Part shown: in pieces, positions 25,976 through 34,810 of the stretch | How positions within the stretch are numbered: the stretch's first letter is position 1 | Layout of the letters: each line of letters opens with the position of its first letter | Origin: Pseudomonas palleroniana | Lineage (GTDB): Bacteria; Pseudomonadota; Gammaproteobacteria; Pseudomonadales; Pseudomonadaceae | Reading direction: 5' to 3' | Assembly (NCBI RefSeq): GCF_003031675.1 | Contig: NZ_PYWX01000031.1 | Location: 80,408 to 144,407, forward strand | Length of the DNA: 64,000 nt | Notes under the pieces: generated by a model | Seen by the model: only the letters and a program-made list of their open reading frames with translations | Databases searched by the model: none | Told to the model about the DNA's origin: nothing | Made by a program: the position numbers and the translations under genes

Positions 25976-26701
25976 GTGCAGCAGGCAGACAATCTCGGCG
26001 CCGTCCCCGGCGTCGACCATGGCTTTTGCTCGATCAATGATCCTCTACGGCCAGAAACCGTGTTCATCTGCAAGCAGGTGCACAGCGCCTCGGTGATTGA
26101 ATGGCAGGCCGATCAGGTGCCCAACACCCTTGAGGCGGACGGCGTGTTCACCCGCGAGCATCAGGCGATTGCGGTGATTACAGCCGACTGCCTGCCGGTG
26201 CTTATCGCCTCGGAAAACGGCGCAATGGTTGCCGCCGTGCATGGCGGTTGGAAGGGACTGCAAGGCGGGATCATCGCCAACGCGGTGCAACGCTTTGCCG
26301 ACCAAGGCATTCCCGTGGACCAATTGCGAGTGGCCATCGGACCGTCGATCAAGCCGTGCTGTTATGAAGTGAGCGAGGGGTTTATCGGGCAGTTCCAGAT
26401 CGATCAAGGCCACTTGTGGCGTGATGGTCTGGCGCCATGGAGCTTTGCGCAACCGACCCCATTGCTGCCACCCCGGATTACACCGCCGTATGCCAGGCAA
26501 GCGGGAAGTGCCTGGTTCGATTTGAGCGGGTATGGGGTGATGCTTCTGCAAGCGGCGGGACTCAAGCGTGAGCAGATCGAGGTCAGTAAGGTGTGCACTT
26601 ATTGCACATCACCCACCTTCGCCAGCTACCGCCGAAGAACTCATCACCCGCAGGAACCGAAGACGTTGATCTATTCGTGGATTGCTCGCTCAGACAGGTG
26701 A
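25976..26701 (+). CDS. PgeF/YfiH-family protein (multicopper-laccase fold), likely paralogue
   Basis: The 241-residue protein belongs to the PgeF (YfiH, DUF152) family, whose E. coli member removes wrongly inserted amino acids from peptidoglycan precursors; other members act on purine nucleosides. The metal-site pattern is complete: KQVHSASV, ITADCLPVLIA, AAVHGGWKGL and GPSIKPCCYEV, with CTYCTSPTFASYRR near the C-terminus. The GTG start follows CGGAGA. Pseudomonads usually carry pgeF beside rluD and clpB; this copy sits behind ggt instead, so it is probably a second, functionally distinct member. The pairing with a gamma-glutamyltransferase suggests peptide or amino-acid salvage, which is inference. 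Confidence 0.88.
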   Translation: MQQADNLGAVPGVDHGFCSINDPLRPETVFICKQVHSASVIEWQADQVPNTLEADGVFTREHQAIAVITADCLPVLIASENGAMVAAVHGGWKGLQGGIIANAVQRFADQGIPVDQLRVAIGPSIKPCCYEVSEGFIGQFQIDQGHLWRDGLAPWSFAQPTPLLPPRITPPYARQAGSAWFDLSGYGVMLLQAAGLKREQIEVSKVCTYCTSPTFASYRRRTHHPQEPKTLIYSWIARSDR

Positions 26702-26715
26702 GAGAGAACTTACAA

Positions 26716-26746
26716 AGGATACCGAGAATATTCCAGCGCATATCCT
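26716..26746. promoter_or_regulatory. Nested inverted repeat before the HigA-type gene
   Basis: AGGATA (26716) and TATCCT (26741) flank the palindrome GAATATTC (26726-26733). It lies 27 bases upstream of an XRE-type regulator gene and may be its operator. Confidence 0.45.
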
Positions 26747-26772
26747 GCACAAAATCGCAAAGGACATGAACC

Positions 26773-27087
26773 ATGCCACTCACTGAGAAGCAACTGAAGG
26801 AACGTGACGCCAAACGTAATATTGGCGAAGAGTTACTGGCCGCCATACAGGATGTCAAAGCGGGACATTACGGCGCAGTGCATCAGGTTGAAATCACTCA
26901 AGCTGCAGAAGCCAGGAGTAAAACCGGATTGTCACAACCCAAGTTTGCCGAGCTTTTAGGGGTTTCGGTAAGAACACTTCAAGAGTGGGAACAAGGGCGT
27001 CGCTCTCCTTCCGGGGCCGCACGCTCACTGCTGCACATAGCAGCCATACGGCCAGACGTTTTCCGGGAAGTACTCAGTAACGCCTGA
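26773..27087 (+). CDS. Orphan HigA/NadS-type XRE regulator
   Basis: The 104-residue protein has a C-terminal helix-turn-helix (TGLSQPKFAELLGVSVRTLQEWEQGRRSPSGAA read as helices 2-4) in the form seen in HigA2/NadS antitoxins. Such antitoxins normally sit behind a RelE/HigB-like toxin gene. Here only 71 bases separate it from the upstream gene and the downstream gene is on the other strand, so there is no partner. It could be a retained antitoxin, a solitary regulator, or an anti-toxin against a distant toxin. An AAAGGA site precedes the ATG. Confidence 0.85.
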   Translation: MPLTEKQLKERDAKRNIGEELLAAIQDVKAGHYGAVHQVEITQAAEARSKTGLSQPKFAELLGVSVRTLQEWEQGRRSPSGAARSLLHIAAIRPDVFREVLSNA

Positions 27088-27114
27088 TGACGCTACTGAG
27101 CTGTCGGTCGATGA

Positions 27115-28209
27115 CTACCGACTGATCTTGAGCCCCTTGCGCCCGGCATGCCGCTCCAGTGCCAGCTCGATCAAGCGGCTCACCAGCTCGCTGTAACTCA
27201 TCCCCGCTGCCTGCCACAGCTTGGGGTACATGCTGATGCGGGTGAAGCCGGGCAGTGAGTTGATTTCGTTGATCAGCACTTCGCCATCCTCGGTGAGGAA
27301 CACATCGACCCGGGCCAGCCCGGAGCAGCCCAGCACCCCGAATGCCTCGATGGCCAACTGGCGGATACGCTCACTGGCGTCATGGCTGATAGCGGCCGGC
27401 ACCACCACTTGGGCGGCCTGCTCGTCGATGTATTTGCTGTCGTAGGAATAGAAGCCGTTGCTCACCACGATCTCGCCACAACCACTGGCGATGGGGTTGT
27501 CGTTGCCCAATACGGCGCATTCGATTTCGCGGCCTTGAACGGCAGATTCCACCAGCACTTTTTCATCAAAACCCAAAGCCAGCTCGACGGCTGCGTGGTA
27601 CTCGGCTTCGCTGGCAACCTTGCTCACCCCCACCGAAGACCCCTGGTTCGCGGGTTTGACGAACATCGGCAAGCCCAGTTTGTTGACGGCCGTTTCAAAG
27701 GATGTGCGCGCCGCATTGCCACGGGTCAGGGTGATGAACGGGGTAACGCCAATACCGGCATCGCGTAGCAGGCGCTTGCTGATGTCCTTGTCCATGCACA
27801 CCGCCGAGCCGAGCACATCGGAGCCAACGAAAGGCATATCGGCCATGCGCAGCAAACCTTGCAGGCAGCCATCTTCACCCAGGGTGCCGTGGACGATGGG
27901 GAAGATTACGTCGATGTGTTCCAGCATACCCTGCCCGGAGGTTTCCACGACTTGCCGGCTGCCCTTGCCTGGCACCACCGCCAGTTCGCGGTTGGACTGG
28001 TTGAGGGCGATCAGCGCCGGGTTCTCCTGGTTGATCAGGAAGTTCGACGTGTCGTTGAGGTGCCAGTGGCCGGCCTTGTCGATGCCGATCAGGACGGGCT
28101 CGAAGCGCGTACGGTCCAAGGCGTCGACGATATTGCGCGCCGATTGCAAAGAGACTTCGTGCTCGGCCGAACGGCCACCAAAAATAATACCCACCCGCAC
28201 CTTGCTCAT
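27115..28209 (-). CDS. ddlA: D-alanine--D-alanine ligase
   Basis: This 364-residue ATP-grasp ligase joins two D-alanines for peptidoglycan. The N-terminal [18 protein letters not shown], the central [11 protein letters not shown], the ATP-grasp loop and the C-terminal [21 protein letters not shown] are all typical of the longer DdlA form (E. coli DdlA 364 residues). A second Ddl of the DdlB form normally lies in the division cluster of pseudomonads, outside this window. The gene ends 27 bases from the convergent HigA-type gene. Confidence 0.95.
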   Translation of the reverse strand: MSKVRVGIIFGGRSAEHEVSLQSARNIVDALDRTRFEPVLIGIDKAGHWHLNDTSNFLINQENPALIALNQSNRELAVVPGKGSRQVVETSGQGMLEHIDVIFPIVHGTLGEDGCLQGLLRMADMPFVGSDVLGSAVCMDKDISKRLLRDAGIGVTPFITLTRGNAARTSFETAVNKLGLPMFVKPANQGSSVGVSKVASEAEYHAAVELALGFDEKVLVESAVQGREIECAVLGNDNPIASGCGEIVVSNGFYSYDSKYIDEQAAQVVVPAAISHDASERIRQLAIEAFGVLGCSGLARVDVFLTEDGEVLINEINSLPGFTRISMYPKLWQAAGMSYSELVSRLIELALERHAGRKGLKISR

Positions 28210-28253
28210 GACCCAGCCTCACAGTTGAAAGTAAGGCTTCTTAACACGGGCGG

Positions 28254-28892
28254 TTAGCGATTCGCCACCAGATGTGCACCGAACAGTACGTAGCAACCAC
28301 CGGCAAAACGGTCGAGCCACTTGCGCGAACGACTGTAGAGGTTGGCCATGCGCTCACTGGAAAACACCAGTGCAACGGCGCAATACCAACTGAACGACAA
28401 GCTGGCCATGACGACCACAGCCAGCGTCAGCAGCAACGGCGAGGGCGAAGGAGGCATGGTCGAGGCGAAGATCGTCGCGACAAACAAGGCGGACTTCGGG
28501 TTGGACAAATTACCGAGCAAACCCAGCCGCCAAGCCGACAACAGCGAGCGTCGCTGCCCATCCGCCAGCGGGTTCCGGCCCGCGACCGGTACCGAACGTT
28601 TGAACAGCCTGAGCCCCAGGTAAATCAGGTAGCAGCCACCGATAATCTTGAACGCCAGGTACAACATGGGCGCCGCCGTAAACAACGACTTGATGCCCAG
28701 GCCACCGGCCACTCCCCACAGCACCGTACCCGAGGCGACACCTGCCGAGGCCGCCACACCATGGCGGCGCGAGGCATTGGCGGCTAACTGGGCGATGTTG
28801 AAAAAATTCGGCCCCGGGGTGACGACAGCAACTATCCAGAGCAACGCTAACGAGAGCAATGGCGCGGTATAGACCCAGTGTGAAAGCTCCAT
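28254..28892 (-). CDS. LysE/RhtB-family amino-acid exporter
   Basis: The 212-residue inner-membrane protein has about six hydrophobic segments and the family motif VTPGPNFFNIAQLAANASRRHGVAASAGVASG in the first loop, then LIYLGLRLF and GLLGNLSNPKSALFVATIF. Members export amino acids or homoserine lactone-like compounds; the substrate is unknown. The ATG at 28892 (MELSHWVYTAPLLSLALLW) is preferred to an upstream in-frame ATG at 28940 because it fits the family N-terminus. It lies upstream of ddl on the same strand, 44 bases away. Confidence 0.88.
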   Translation of the reverse strand: MELSHWVYTAPLLSLALLWIVAVVTPGPNFFNIAQLAANASRRHGVAASAGVASGTVLWGVAGGLGIKSLFTAAPMLYLAFKIIGGCYLIYLGLRLFKRSVPVAGRNPLADGQRRSLLSAWRLGLLGNLSNPKSALFVATIFASTMPPSPSPLLLTLAVVVMASLSFSWYCAVALVFSSERMANLYSRSRKWLDRFAGGCYVLFGAHLVANR

Positions 28893-28972
28893 AAACTGAC
28901 CCCTGCTCGAAAAAATCGCCAATCCGTGTGAAAGCAGCATAAGCCGATCCCTGTTCGAAAAATAGTTAGCCG

Positions 28973-29194
28973 CTACCGCTCGACCGGAGGTTCCGGCATA
29001 TGCACCAACAGATCACCGGGCTGGCACTGCAGATAGGTGCAGATGGCATCCAGCGTCCCCAGCCGTATACCCTTGACCTTGCCTTGTTTGAGCAACGACA
29101 GGTTCTGTTCGGTAATTCCGATGGCGGCCGCCAGGTCCTTGGATTTGACCTTGCGCCGGGCAAGCATGACGTCCAGCTCAATCACAATGGGCAT
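28973..29194 (-). CDS. XRE-family regulator (YozG-like)
   Basis: This 73-residue protein is a single helix-turn-helix domain (KDLAAAIGITEQNLSLLKQGKVKGIRLGTLDAICTYLQ in two halves) with a CQPGDLL tail, the YozG type. It starts 7 bases after the DUF2975 membrane protein gene, and this pair is a recurrent two-gene unit in many bacteria. The start at 29194 removes an unlikely 22-residue extension. Confidence 0.88.
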   Translation of the reverse strand: MPIVIELDVMLARRKVKSKDLAAAIGITEQNLSLLKQGKVKGIRLGTLDAICTYLQCQPGDLLVHMPEPPVER

Positions 29195-29201
29195 TTCAAT
29201 C

Positions 29202-29765
29202 TCAGACAAAGGTGCGGTTTTCGGAATCGACTTCACTGGCCTGCCACAGAATACGCGCAATCACTGCGATACAACCGGCTAGAAACAGTGCCACAACGCT
29301 GGGCGCCGTCACGCTCAGGGTGATCAATCGCTCGCCGACCGGCAAGGTCATTGTTATCCAGGCGCTCAGCAATGGTTCGCATAGGAAGTCCAGCAAGACC
29401 CAGATCGCGACGGCTTTCCCAACCTTGCCCAAGTGCGAAGCGGCCGTGCTGGAAAAGTACTCACCCCGCGAATAGCGCTGGAACAGCTTGCGCAGATGAT
29501 TCAAGCCACTCGCCAAGGCCATCAGCGGAATACTCGACAGCACAATGGCGCCCAGGGTTTGCCATAGCGGGAACAGGGCTACCTGGTCCATGCGCCCCTG
29601 GATCAGGCGATCGCTCAGCGCAAAACTGAAGCCTCGCCCACCAGTAGAGGAGCTCAAGGTTGGAAACAACCACACAGCCGCGTTCAGGACCAGCATGCCG
29701 ACAATCAGCAACAATGTGATCACTGACATTCGTTGGCTAAGCAGGGCAAGACGTTGAGTGTTCAT
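29202..29765 (-). CDS. DUF2975 membrane protein
   Basis: The 187-residue protein has four hydrophobic segments (about 13-35, 65-85, 110-130 and 150-175) separated by short loops and belongs to the DUF2975 family of unknown function. It is the first gene of a two-gene unit with the XRE regulator behind it. The usual guess is that the membrane protein senses a signal or holds the regulator; no experiment is known to me. I chose ATG 29765; an open extension to 29879 runs into the inverted repeats of the promoter region. Confidence 0.82.
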   Translation of the reverse strand: MNTQRLALLSQRMSVITLLLIVGMLVLNAAVWLFPTLSSSTGGRGFSFALSDRLIQGRMDQVALFPLWQTLGAIVLSSIPLMALASGLNHLRKLFQRYSRGEYFSSTAASHLGKVGKAVAIWVLLDFLCEPLLSAWITMTLPVGERLITLSVTAPSVVALFLAGCIAVIARILWQASEVDSENRTFV

Positions 29766-29809
29766 AAACAACCTCGTTGAATTAATGTCGAGGCAAAATA
29801 GCGAATTTA

Positions 29810-29840
29810 TTATCGTAAAACAATAATAATTTACCGATAA
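29810..29840 (-). promoter_or_regulatory. AT-rich inverted repeat upstream of the DUF2975/XRE unit
   Basis: TTATCGTAAA (29810-29819) and TTTACCGATAA (29830-29840) form an imperfect inverted repeat, followed by a further ACGAT. It is a candidate operator for the XRE protein, 45-75 bases before the DUF2975 start. Confidence 0.4.
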
Positions 29841-29955
29841 ACGATTAAAATCGCTCATCCTCCCCAAAAAAACCTGCACAATCGTTCAAGACCACGCCCC
29901 ACAACCTGCACAGACTGGGTTAACGTGTTTCCACCTCTATTTGTGACAAGTCACC

Positions 29956-30765
29956 ATGGGCCAACCCACCTCCACCCTCGACTGGCTGCACCGCGCCCCG
30001 CACGCCAGCGGCCTGGACCGTATCGAGGCGTACTTTGCGGGCTTTGCATTCGATCCCCATCGCCATGACACCTATGCGATCGGGCGCACTTTGTTTGGCG
30101 TACAGAGCTATCACTACCGGGGCTGCATGACCCACAGCCTGCCCGGCACGACCATGGTGATTCACCCGGATGAAACCCATGACGGCCGCGCCAGCAGCGT
30201 GGAAGGCTTCAAGTACCGCATGATTTATGTAGAACCGGCGTTGATCCAGCAGATTCTCGGAGGCCGGCCTTTACCGTTTATCCACAAGGGCCTATCGACA
30301 GACCCACGGTTATTTCGCGCCAGCGAAGTGTTGCTGCAAAGCCTCGATTGCCCGATCGACCCGATGCAGGAGCAGGACGCACTGTACGACCTGGCCCAGG
30401 CACTGAACGCCGCCTCGGGGGTGATTGTCAGCCGCAAGTCGTTCGACTACGTCGCCGCCGAGCGCGCTCGGGAATTTATCCACAGCGCGCTGGGCCGCAG
30501 CATTACCCTGGATGAAATGGCCGACCACTGCGGGCGTGATCGCTGGGCCTTGTCGCGGGATTTTCGCTTGTTGTTCGGCACCAGCCCTTATCGCTACCTG
30601 ACCATGCGGCGGCTGGACCTGGTACGCAGCTTGCTGGCCCAGGGGCAATCGTTGGTAGACGCGGCACTGACCGCCGGCTTCACCGACCAGAGCCATATGA
30701 CCCGGCAATTTCGCAGCACCTACGGCATGCCGCCGTCGCGCTGGGTGAAGATGCTCGGGCGCTGA
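29956..30765 (+). CDS. AraC-family transcription regulator
   Basis: The 269-residue protein has an N-terminal cupin-like sensing domain (HRHDTYAIGRTLFGVQSYHYRG and STHIP-type HPDETHDGRA) and a C-terminal AraC double helix-turn-helix from about 165, with the signature VDAALTAGFTDQSHMTRQFRSTYGMPPSRW. This resembles regulators that control a nearby exporter, for example of LysE type; a LysE-type gene lies 1 kb away but is separated by other genes. The ATG at 29956 gives a normal family length. Confidence 0.9.
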   Translation: MGQPTSTLDWLHRAPHASGLDRIEAYFAGFAFDPHRHDTYAIGRTLFGVQSYHYRGCMTHSLPGTTMVIHPDETHDGRASSVEGFKYRMIYVEPALIQQILGGRPLPFIHKGLSTDPRLFRASEVLLQSLDCPIDPMQEQDALYDLAQALNAASGVIVSRKSFDYVAAERAREFIHSALGRSITLDEMADHCGRDRWALSRDFRLLFGTSPYRYLTMRRLDLVRSLLAQGQSLVDAALTAGFTDQSHMTRQFRSTYGMPPSRWVKMLGR

Positions 30766-30788
30766 AAAAACTGGCTCGCCCTATGTGT

Positions 30789-30810
30789 GGGAGCGAGCTT
30801 GCTCGCTCCT
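30789..30810. repeat. REP-like palindrome
   Basis: GGAGCGAGC and GCTCGCTCC are separated by TT, inside a GTGGGAGCGAGC...CTAC context of the kind dispersed in P. fluorescens genomes. It lies in the short gap between two convergent genes. Confidence 0.8.
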
Positions 30811-30823
30811 ACAGAGGGTGGAT

Positions 30824-31405
30824 TCAGGGCAAAAGTTGACGCCCGACAACCGGTGCGCCGATGCTCAGGAAATTCCCGCCGGCAATGTGGTGCAAGGTGC
30901 GTAGCTCATCATGCCCTTCAAAATGCCAATGCCCCTCGCTGAACACGCGCACATCGGCGTAGGCGGCAACCACTTCGCCCAGAAACAGATCGTAGGTCTG
31001 CTGGTTGTGGGGTTCGGGTAACAAGCGGCATTCCAACCAGGCCACGCAGCCTTCCAGCAGCGGCGCTTCGGTGTGCTCCCCGCTAAAAGTTTGCAGGCCG
31101 TAAGCGGCAAACTTGTCGGTTTCAGCGCCGGTCGTATTACCGACCGTCTGCACCAGGTCAGCCTGGGCCACACAGGGCACCTGGAGCACGAAGGTGCCGG
31201 CGCTTTCGAGCAATTGGCGGGTCCAGGTGGATTTGTCCAGGACCACCGCGACTTTCGGCGGTTCGAAATCCAAGGGCATGGCCCAGGCTGCAGCCATGAT
31301 ATTGCGCTTGCCCCCAAAGGCTGCGCTCACCAGTACGGTCGGCCCGTGGTTAAGCAAACGATAAGCTTTGGACAGAGGAACGGGGCGACGATGGGTAGGG
31401 CTCAT
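30824..31405 (-). CDS. Flavin reductase-like domain protein
   Basis: The 193-residue protein belongs to the flavin reductase/DIM6-NTAB family that binds FMN in a split barrel. Typical segments are GPTVLVSAAFGGKRNIMAAAW, VAVVLDKSTWTRQLLESAG, VGNTTGAETDKFAAYGL and LEGCVAWLECRLL. It could supply reduced flavin to a mono-oxygenase, or be an independent reductase. No mono-oxygenase lies next to it. An in-frame ATG six codons upstream (31423) is also possible; neither has a strong ribosome binding site. Confidence 0.85.
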   Translation of the reverse strand: MSPTHRRPVPLSKAYRLLNHGPTVLVSAAFGGKRNIMAAAWAMPLDFEPPKVAVVLDKSTWTRQLLESAGTFVLQVPCVAQADLVQTVGNTTGAETDKFAAYGLQTFSGEHTEAPLLEGCVAWLECRLLPEPHNQQTYDLFLGEVVAAYADVRVFSEGHWHFEGHDELRTLHHIAGGNFLSIGAPVVGRQLLP

Positions 31406-31457
31406 GGAAGGTCGGCTCTTCATGCAAGAAAGAACCTACGATACCTGAGCCCTATGC

Positions 31458-32774
31458 TCAGCTCGACAGCTGATTGGCGAACTGCCCGACCGCGCTGACC
31501 ACCTTCTGCGCGCCGTCCTGAATTTCCACAATCACCGTACCCGCCTCGGACGCCAGCGCCAGCCCCTGTTCGGCTTGCACGCGGCCATCGGTCATCAGGG
31601 CGACCGCATCGCGGGCCATATCCTGGTTCTGACGCACCACACCGACAATCTCCTCAGTGGCTTTGCTGGTACGTGATGCCAGCTGACGAACTTCATCCGC
31701 CACCACCGCAAAACCACGGCCTTGCTCACCGGCACGGGCCGCCTCGATGGCCGCATTGAGCGCCAGCAGGTTGGTCTGCTCGGCAATACCGCTGATGGTC
31801 TTGACGATGCTGCCGATCACCTGGGACTGCTCGTTCAGCGCTTCAATGCCTTCGCCGGCCTGCTGCATGTGCTTGGCCAGGTCACGCATCACCCCCACCG
31901 CCTGCGTCACGACAGTGGTGCCGCGCTGAGCGCTGCTGTCGGTTTGCTGCGAAGTGCTGTAGGCAATGTTGGCGGCCTCGGCCACGGCCTGTTCCCGGTT
32001 GACCTGGTCGGTGATCACCGTGGCGAACTTGACCACTTTGTACACTCGATCATTGGCATCCAGCACCGGGTTATAGGTCGCTTCCAGCCACACCAGGCGC
32101 CCCTGGCTGTCGACACGCTTGAAGCGCGCCGCGATGAATTCTCCGGCCTTCAGGCGCGTCCAGAAATGCTGGTATTCGGCGCTGTTGTATTCCTCCGGCT
32201 CGCAGAATATGCGGTGATGCTTGCCCTGAATCTGCGCCAGGCTGTAGCCCATGCCATTGAGAAAACGGTCGTTGGCGGTCAGCACATGACCGTCGAGGTC
32301 AAACTCGATGACCGCAGTGGAGCGCACCAGCGCCGTGATCAGGTTTTCATGCTCACGCGAGGCCTCGATGGTCCGGGTCAGGTCGCTGGAGACGATCGAG
32401 AAATATTTGATGCGCCCGTCCGAGCTGCGCACCGGCTGCACGATCGAGCGCAGCCACGCTTCCTTGCCATTGCCGCGCATCAGGCGCACGGTGCCGGCAT
32501 AGTGTTCACCGCGTACCAGTGCGTTCTTGAAACGCTGCTGGAATTCGTTGTCGCGCACATGTGCCGGAAACAACTCATCAATCAAGCGCCCCGACAGTTG
32601 CGTGCCTTGATAAGCCATCTCCTGAAGAAAGAGGGCGTTGACCGACGCGATGCGCCCTTGCGGGTCCAGGGTGATCGCGATCATTTCGCTTTCCAGGCTC
32701 TCTTTAACCTGTTGCAAGCTGGACAACTCTTCGCGAAGAGCCGACAGCTCCTGCTTCAAACGGGTCGTGAACAT
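31458..32774 (-). CDS. PAS-PAS methyl-accepting chemotaxis protein (BdlA-like)
   Basis: The 438-residue protein has a short N-terminal coiled coil ([17 protein letters not shown]), two PAS domains (about 30-140 and 150-265; [20 protein letters not shown] and [22 protein letters not shown]), and a C-terminal MCP signalling hairpin whose tip reads [36 protein letters not shown]. There are no membrane segments, so it is a soluble receptor. This layout matches BdlA of P. aeruginosa, involved in biofilm dispersion, and other soluble redox sensors. The frame is open to a GTG at 32849, which may be used instead. The gene stands alone. Confidence 0.9.
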   Translation of the reverse strand: MFTTRLKQELSALREELSSLQQVKESLESEMIAITLDPQGRIASVNALFLQEMAYQGTQLSGRLIDELFPAHVRDNEFQQRFKNALVRGEHYAGTVRLMRGNGKEAWLRSIVQPVRSSDGRIKYFSIVSSDLTRTIEASREHENLITALVRSTAVIEFDLDGHVLTANDRFLNGMGYSLAQIQGKHHRIFCEPEEYNSAEYQHFWTRLKAGEFIAARFKRVDSQGRLVWLEATYNPVLDANDRVYKVVKFATVITDQVNREQAVAEAANIAYSTSQQTDSSAQRGTTVVTQAVGVMRDLAKHMQQAGEGIEALNEQSQVIGSIVKTISGIAEQTNLLALNAAIEAARAGEQGRGFAVVADEVRQLASRTSKATEEIVGVVRQNQDMARDAVALMTDGRVQAEQGLALASEAGTVIVEIQDGAQKVVSAVGQFANQLSS

Positions 32775-32876
32775 GGGGCACCAATGATCAAATGATGACA
32801 GGGTATTTTCTGCATCGGCGCGGCCGGCGTTTTCTGAAGAGGGTTTCACCTCAGATCCAACTATATTCCTGGCCGG

Positions 32877-33209
32877 TCAGCCGCCATTGTTCCGGCACAC
32901 CCCCATCACTTGATACTCCAGGGTATTGAGCTTGCCCGTGGAGTCCTCATAGGTCATGCGTGACGGCACCGGGTTGCACGAGCGGATGGGCGGCGTCACG
33001 TTGACCACGTTGGCGATGTCCAGCTTCATGCCGTAGCGATACGCCTGTACCTCGGGTGCCGGCTTGCCGACCCTGGCCGCGTAATCGGCCATAGCCTTTT
33101 CATTGCGCTCCATCATCAGAGCGAACGTACGATCCCCGCCGCCTTCGGCCAATGCGCCAAAAGACAGGATAGCCGTTAATACACCCAGGCCAATTTTATA
33201 AAAGTTCAT
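32877..33209 (-). CDS. DUF2790 small exported protein
   Basis: The 110-residue protein has a signal peptide (hydrophobic to about residue 20, ending GALAEG) and the DUF2790 core PEVQAYRYGMKLDIANVVNVTPPIRSCNPVPSRMTYEDSTGKLNTLEYQVMG, read here in parts. These small periplasmic proteins are known in pseudomonads, often near metal-response genes; their function is not known. Two cysteines lie in the mature part and could form a disulfide. It is divergent from the OprD porin and shares with it a promoter motif also found at czcC. Confidence 0.85.
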   Translation of the reverse strand: MNFYKIGLGVLTAILSFGALAEGGGDRTFALMMERNEKAMADYAARVGKPAPEVQAYRYGMKLDIANVVNVTPPIRSCNPVPSRMTYEDSTGKLNTLEYQVMGVCRNNGG

Positions 33210-33276
33210 TACCGGTTCCTCGTCTGAAAGTTCAGTGCCGAGATTAACCAGCCAACCCTGACGCCATGTTCACGAC

Positions 33277-33288
33277 AACATTACTTAT
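33277..33288 (-). promoter_or_regulatory. GTAATRTT motif upstream of the DUF2790 gene
   Basis: On the minus strand the site reads ATAAGTAATGTT, 68 bases before the DUF2790 start. It mirrors the site at 33314-33326, so the divergent intergenic region carries one copy for each direction. Confidence 0.5.
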
Positions 33289-33313
33289 TTGTTAGGTGGC
33301 CATGACTTTCCAG

Positions 33314-33326
33314 AATTGTAATGTTC
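33314..33326 (+). promoter_or_regulatory. GTAATRTT motif upstream of oprD
   Basis: AATTGTAATGTTC lies 109 bases before the porin start. Near-identical sites occur upstream of czcC and czcR, which points to a common metal-responsive regulator such as CzcR. Confidence 0.5.
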
Positions 33327-33434
33327 GAGCCACTTTCCCGTTATCTGAGGTTTGCAACTATCAGCCTGGGCCAGATCAATAAGAACGCCCGCCCCCATAA
33401 GAAGCCGATAACTGCCAAGCCCCAGGAGCGAACC

Positions 33435-34754
33435 ATGAATATCCGCCACTACACCCTTCCCTTTTCGTTGATCGCCGCATTGCCCCTGACCGCCGTGGCT
33501 GCTGAGGACAAGCCCGAAGGGTTTATCGAAGGCAGCAGTGTCAACGTGCTAGCGCGCAATTTTTACTTCAACCGAGATGATCGCAAGGGCCAATCCAGCC
33601 CCACCGGCAACGGTTATTCCGCGGCCTGGGCGCAGGGGTTGATCGGCAAATTCGAATCCGGTTTTACCCAAGGCACGGTGGGGTTCGGCCTGGATGCGTT
33701 CGCCATGTACGGCCTGCAACTCGACTCGGGCAGCGGCCGCAGCGGCGGCAAGGGCTCGTTCGGCGTGCTGCCGGTGGACAGCGACAACCACCCTGAAAAC
33801 AGCTACAGCAGAGTTGGCGGCGCGGTGAAATTGCGCGTGCTCGACACCGTGATCAAGGCCGGTGATGTGTTCCCACTCACCCCCGTGGTGGCGTACGGCG
33901 ACTCGCGTTTACTGCCGCAAAGCTTTCGTGGCGTGACCGCGCAAAACACCTCCATCGAGGGTTTGAGCCTGCAAGGCGGGCGCTTGAGCGGCATGAGCCA
34001 ACCCAACGAAAGCGGCATGAACAACGGTTTCGCGACCTTCTATGCAGGCAAGGTGGACTCGCCCTGGATCGGCTACTTCGGCGGTGATTACCAGCTCAAC
34101 AAACACTTGAGTGTGAGCCTGTACAGCAGCCGCTTGAAGGACGCCTGGGATCAATATTATTTCGGCAGCGCCGCCAGTTACCCGCTGAACGATGACGTCT
34201 CATTGTTCGGCGACTTCAACTATTACAAAGCGGTGGACGAAGGCAAAAAACGCCTGGGTGAGTTCGATAACAACATCTGGAGTGCCAGGCTCGGGGTCAA
34301 GATCGGCGCCCACAGCGTAGCCGTCTCGCACCAGCGCAACAACGGCGATGACGACTTTGATTATCTGCGCCAATCAGACTCGATCTTCCTCAATAACTCG
34401 ATCCAGTACAGCGACTTCAACGCGCCCAAGGAACGCTCCTGGATGCTGCGCTATGACCTGGACATGCAGCCGTTCGGTATCCCCGGCCTGTCGTTCATGA
34501 CCCGCTACGCTAAAGGCACGGGTGCCGACTACAGCAACGCCAACGCCGTCTACATGCGCCGCGATGCAGCGGGTAACCCGCTGACCGACCAGCGTCGCTG
34601 GGAGCGGGATATCGAGGCCAAATATGTGGTGCAAAGTGGCACCTTGAAAGACCTGTCATTGCGCCTGCGCCAGGCCACCGTGCGCTCCAGTGCATTTGAG
34701 TCGGACCTGGAGGAAGTTCGCTTGATTGCCGAATATCCACTGGTAGCGCTGTAA
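33435..34754 (+). CDS. OprD-family outer-membrane porin
   Basis: The 439-residue porin has a signal peptide (MNIRHYTLPFSLIAALPLTAVAA) and the beta-barrel pattern of the OprD family: EGSSVNVLARNFYFNRDDR, SAWAQGLIGKFESGFTQGTVGFGLDAFAMYGLQLDSG and the C-terminal RQATVRSSAFESDLEEVRLIAEYPL. OprD members take up amino acids and small acids. In P. aeruginosa oprD is repressed by the zinc regulator CzcR, and here an OprD member lies directly upstream of a czcR-like gene. The ATG at 33435 follows CAGGAGC. Confidence 0.93.
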   Translation: MNIRHYTLPFSLIAALPLTAVAAEDKPEGFIEGSSVNVLARNFYFNRDDRKGQSSPTGNGYSAAWAQGLIGKFESGFTQGTVGFGLDAFAMYGLQLDSGSGRSGGKGSFGVLPVDSDNHPENSYSRVGGAVKLRVLDTVIKAGDVFPLTPVVAYGDSRLLPQSFRGVTAQNTSIEGLSLQGGRLSGMSQPNESGMNNGFATFYAGKVDSPWIGYFGGDYQLNKHLSVSLYSSRLKDAWDQYYFGSAASYPLNDDVSLFGDFNYYKAVDEGKKRLGEFDNNIWSARLGVKIGAHSVAVSHQRNNGDDDFDYLRQSDSIFLNNSIQYSDFNAPKERSWMLRYDLDMQPFGIPGLSFMTRYAKGTGADYSNANAVYMRRDAAGNPLTDQRRWERDIEAKYVVQSGTLKDLSLRLRQATVRSSAFESDLEEVRLIAEYPLVAL

Positions 34755-34810
34755 GTGATTACATTCGTTCGCCGTTGACCAACATCTGTTCACAAATTCC
34801 CAGTTATCAA

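Noticed and set aside
26701..26772. Remnant of a toxin gene before the HigA-type gene
   Set aside because: Both readable frames over the 71 bases give peptides with no resemblance to RelE or HigB ends.
30789..30810. Simple transcription terminator between the AraC and flavin reductase genes
   Set aside because: There is no T run, and the sequence matches the dispersed GTGGGAGC repeat family seen twice more in the window; it may still end transcripts.
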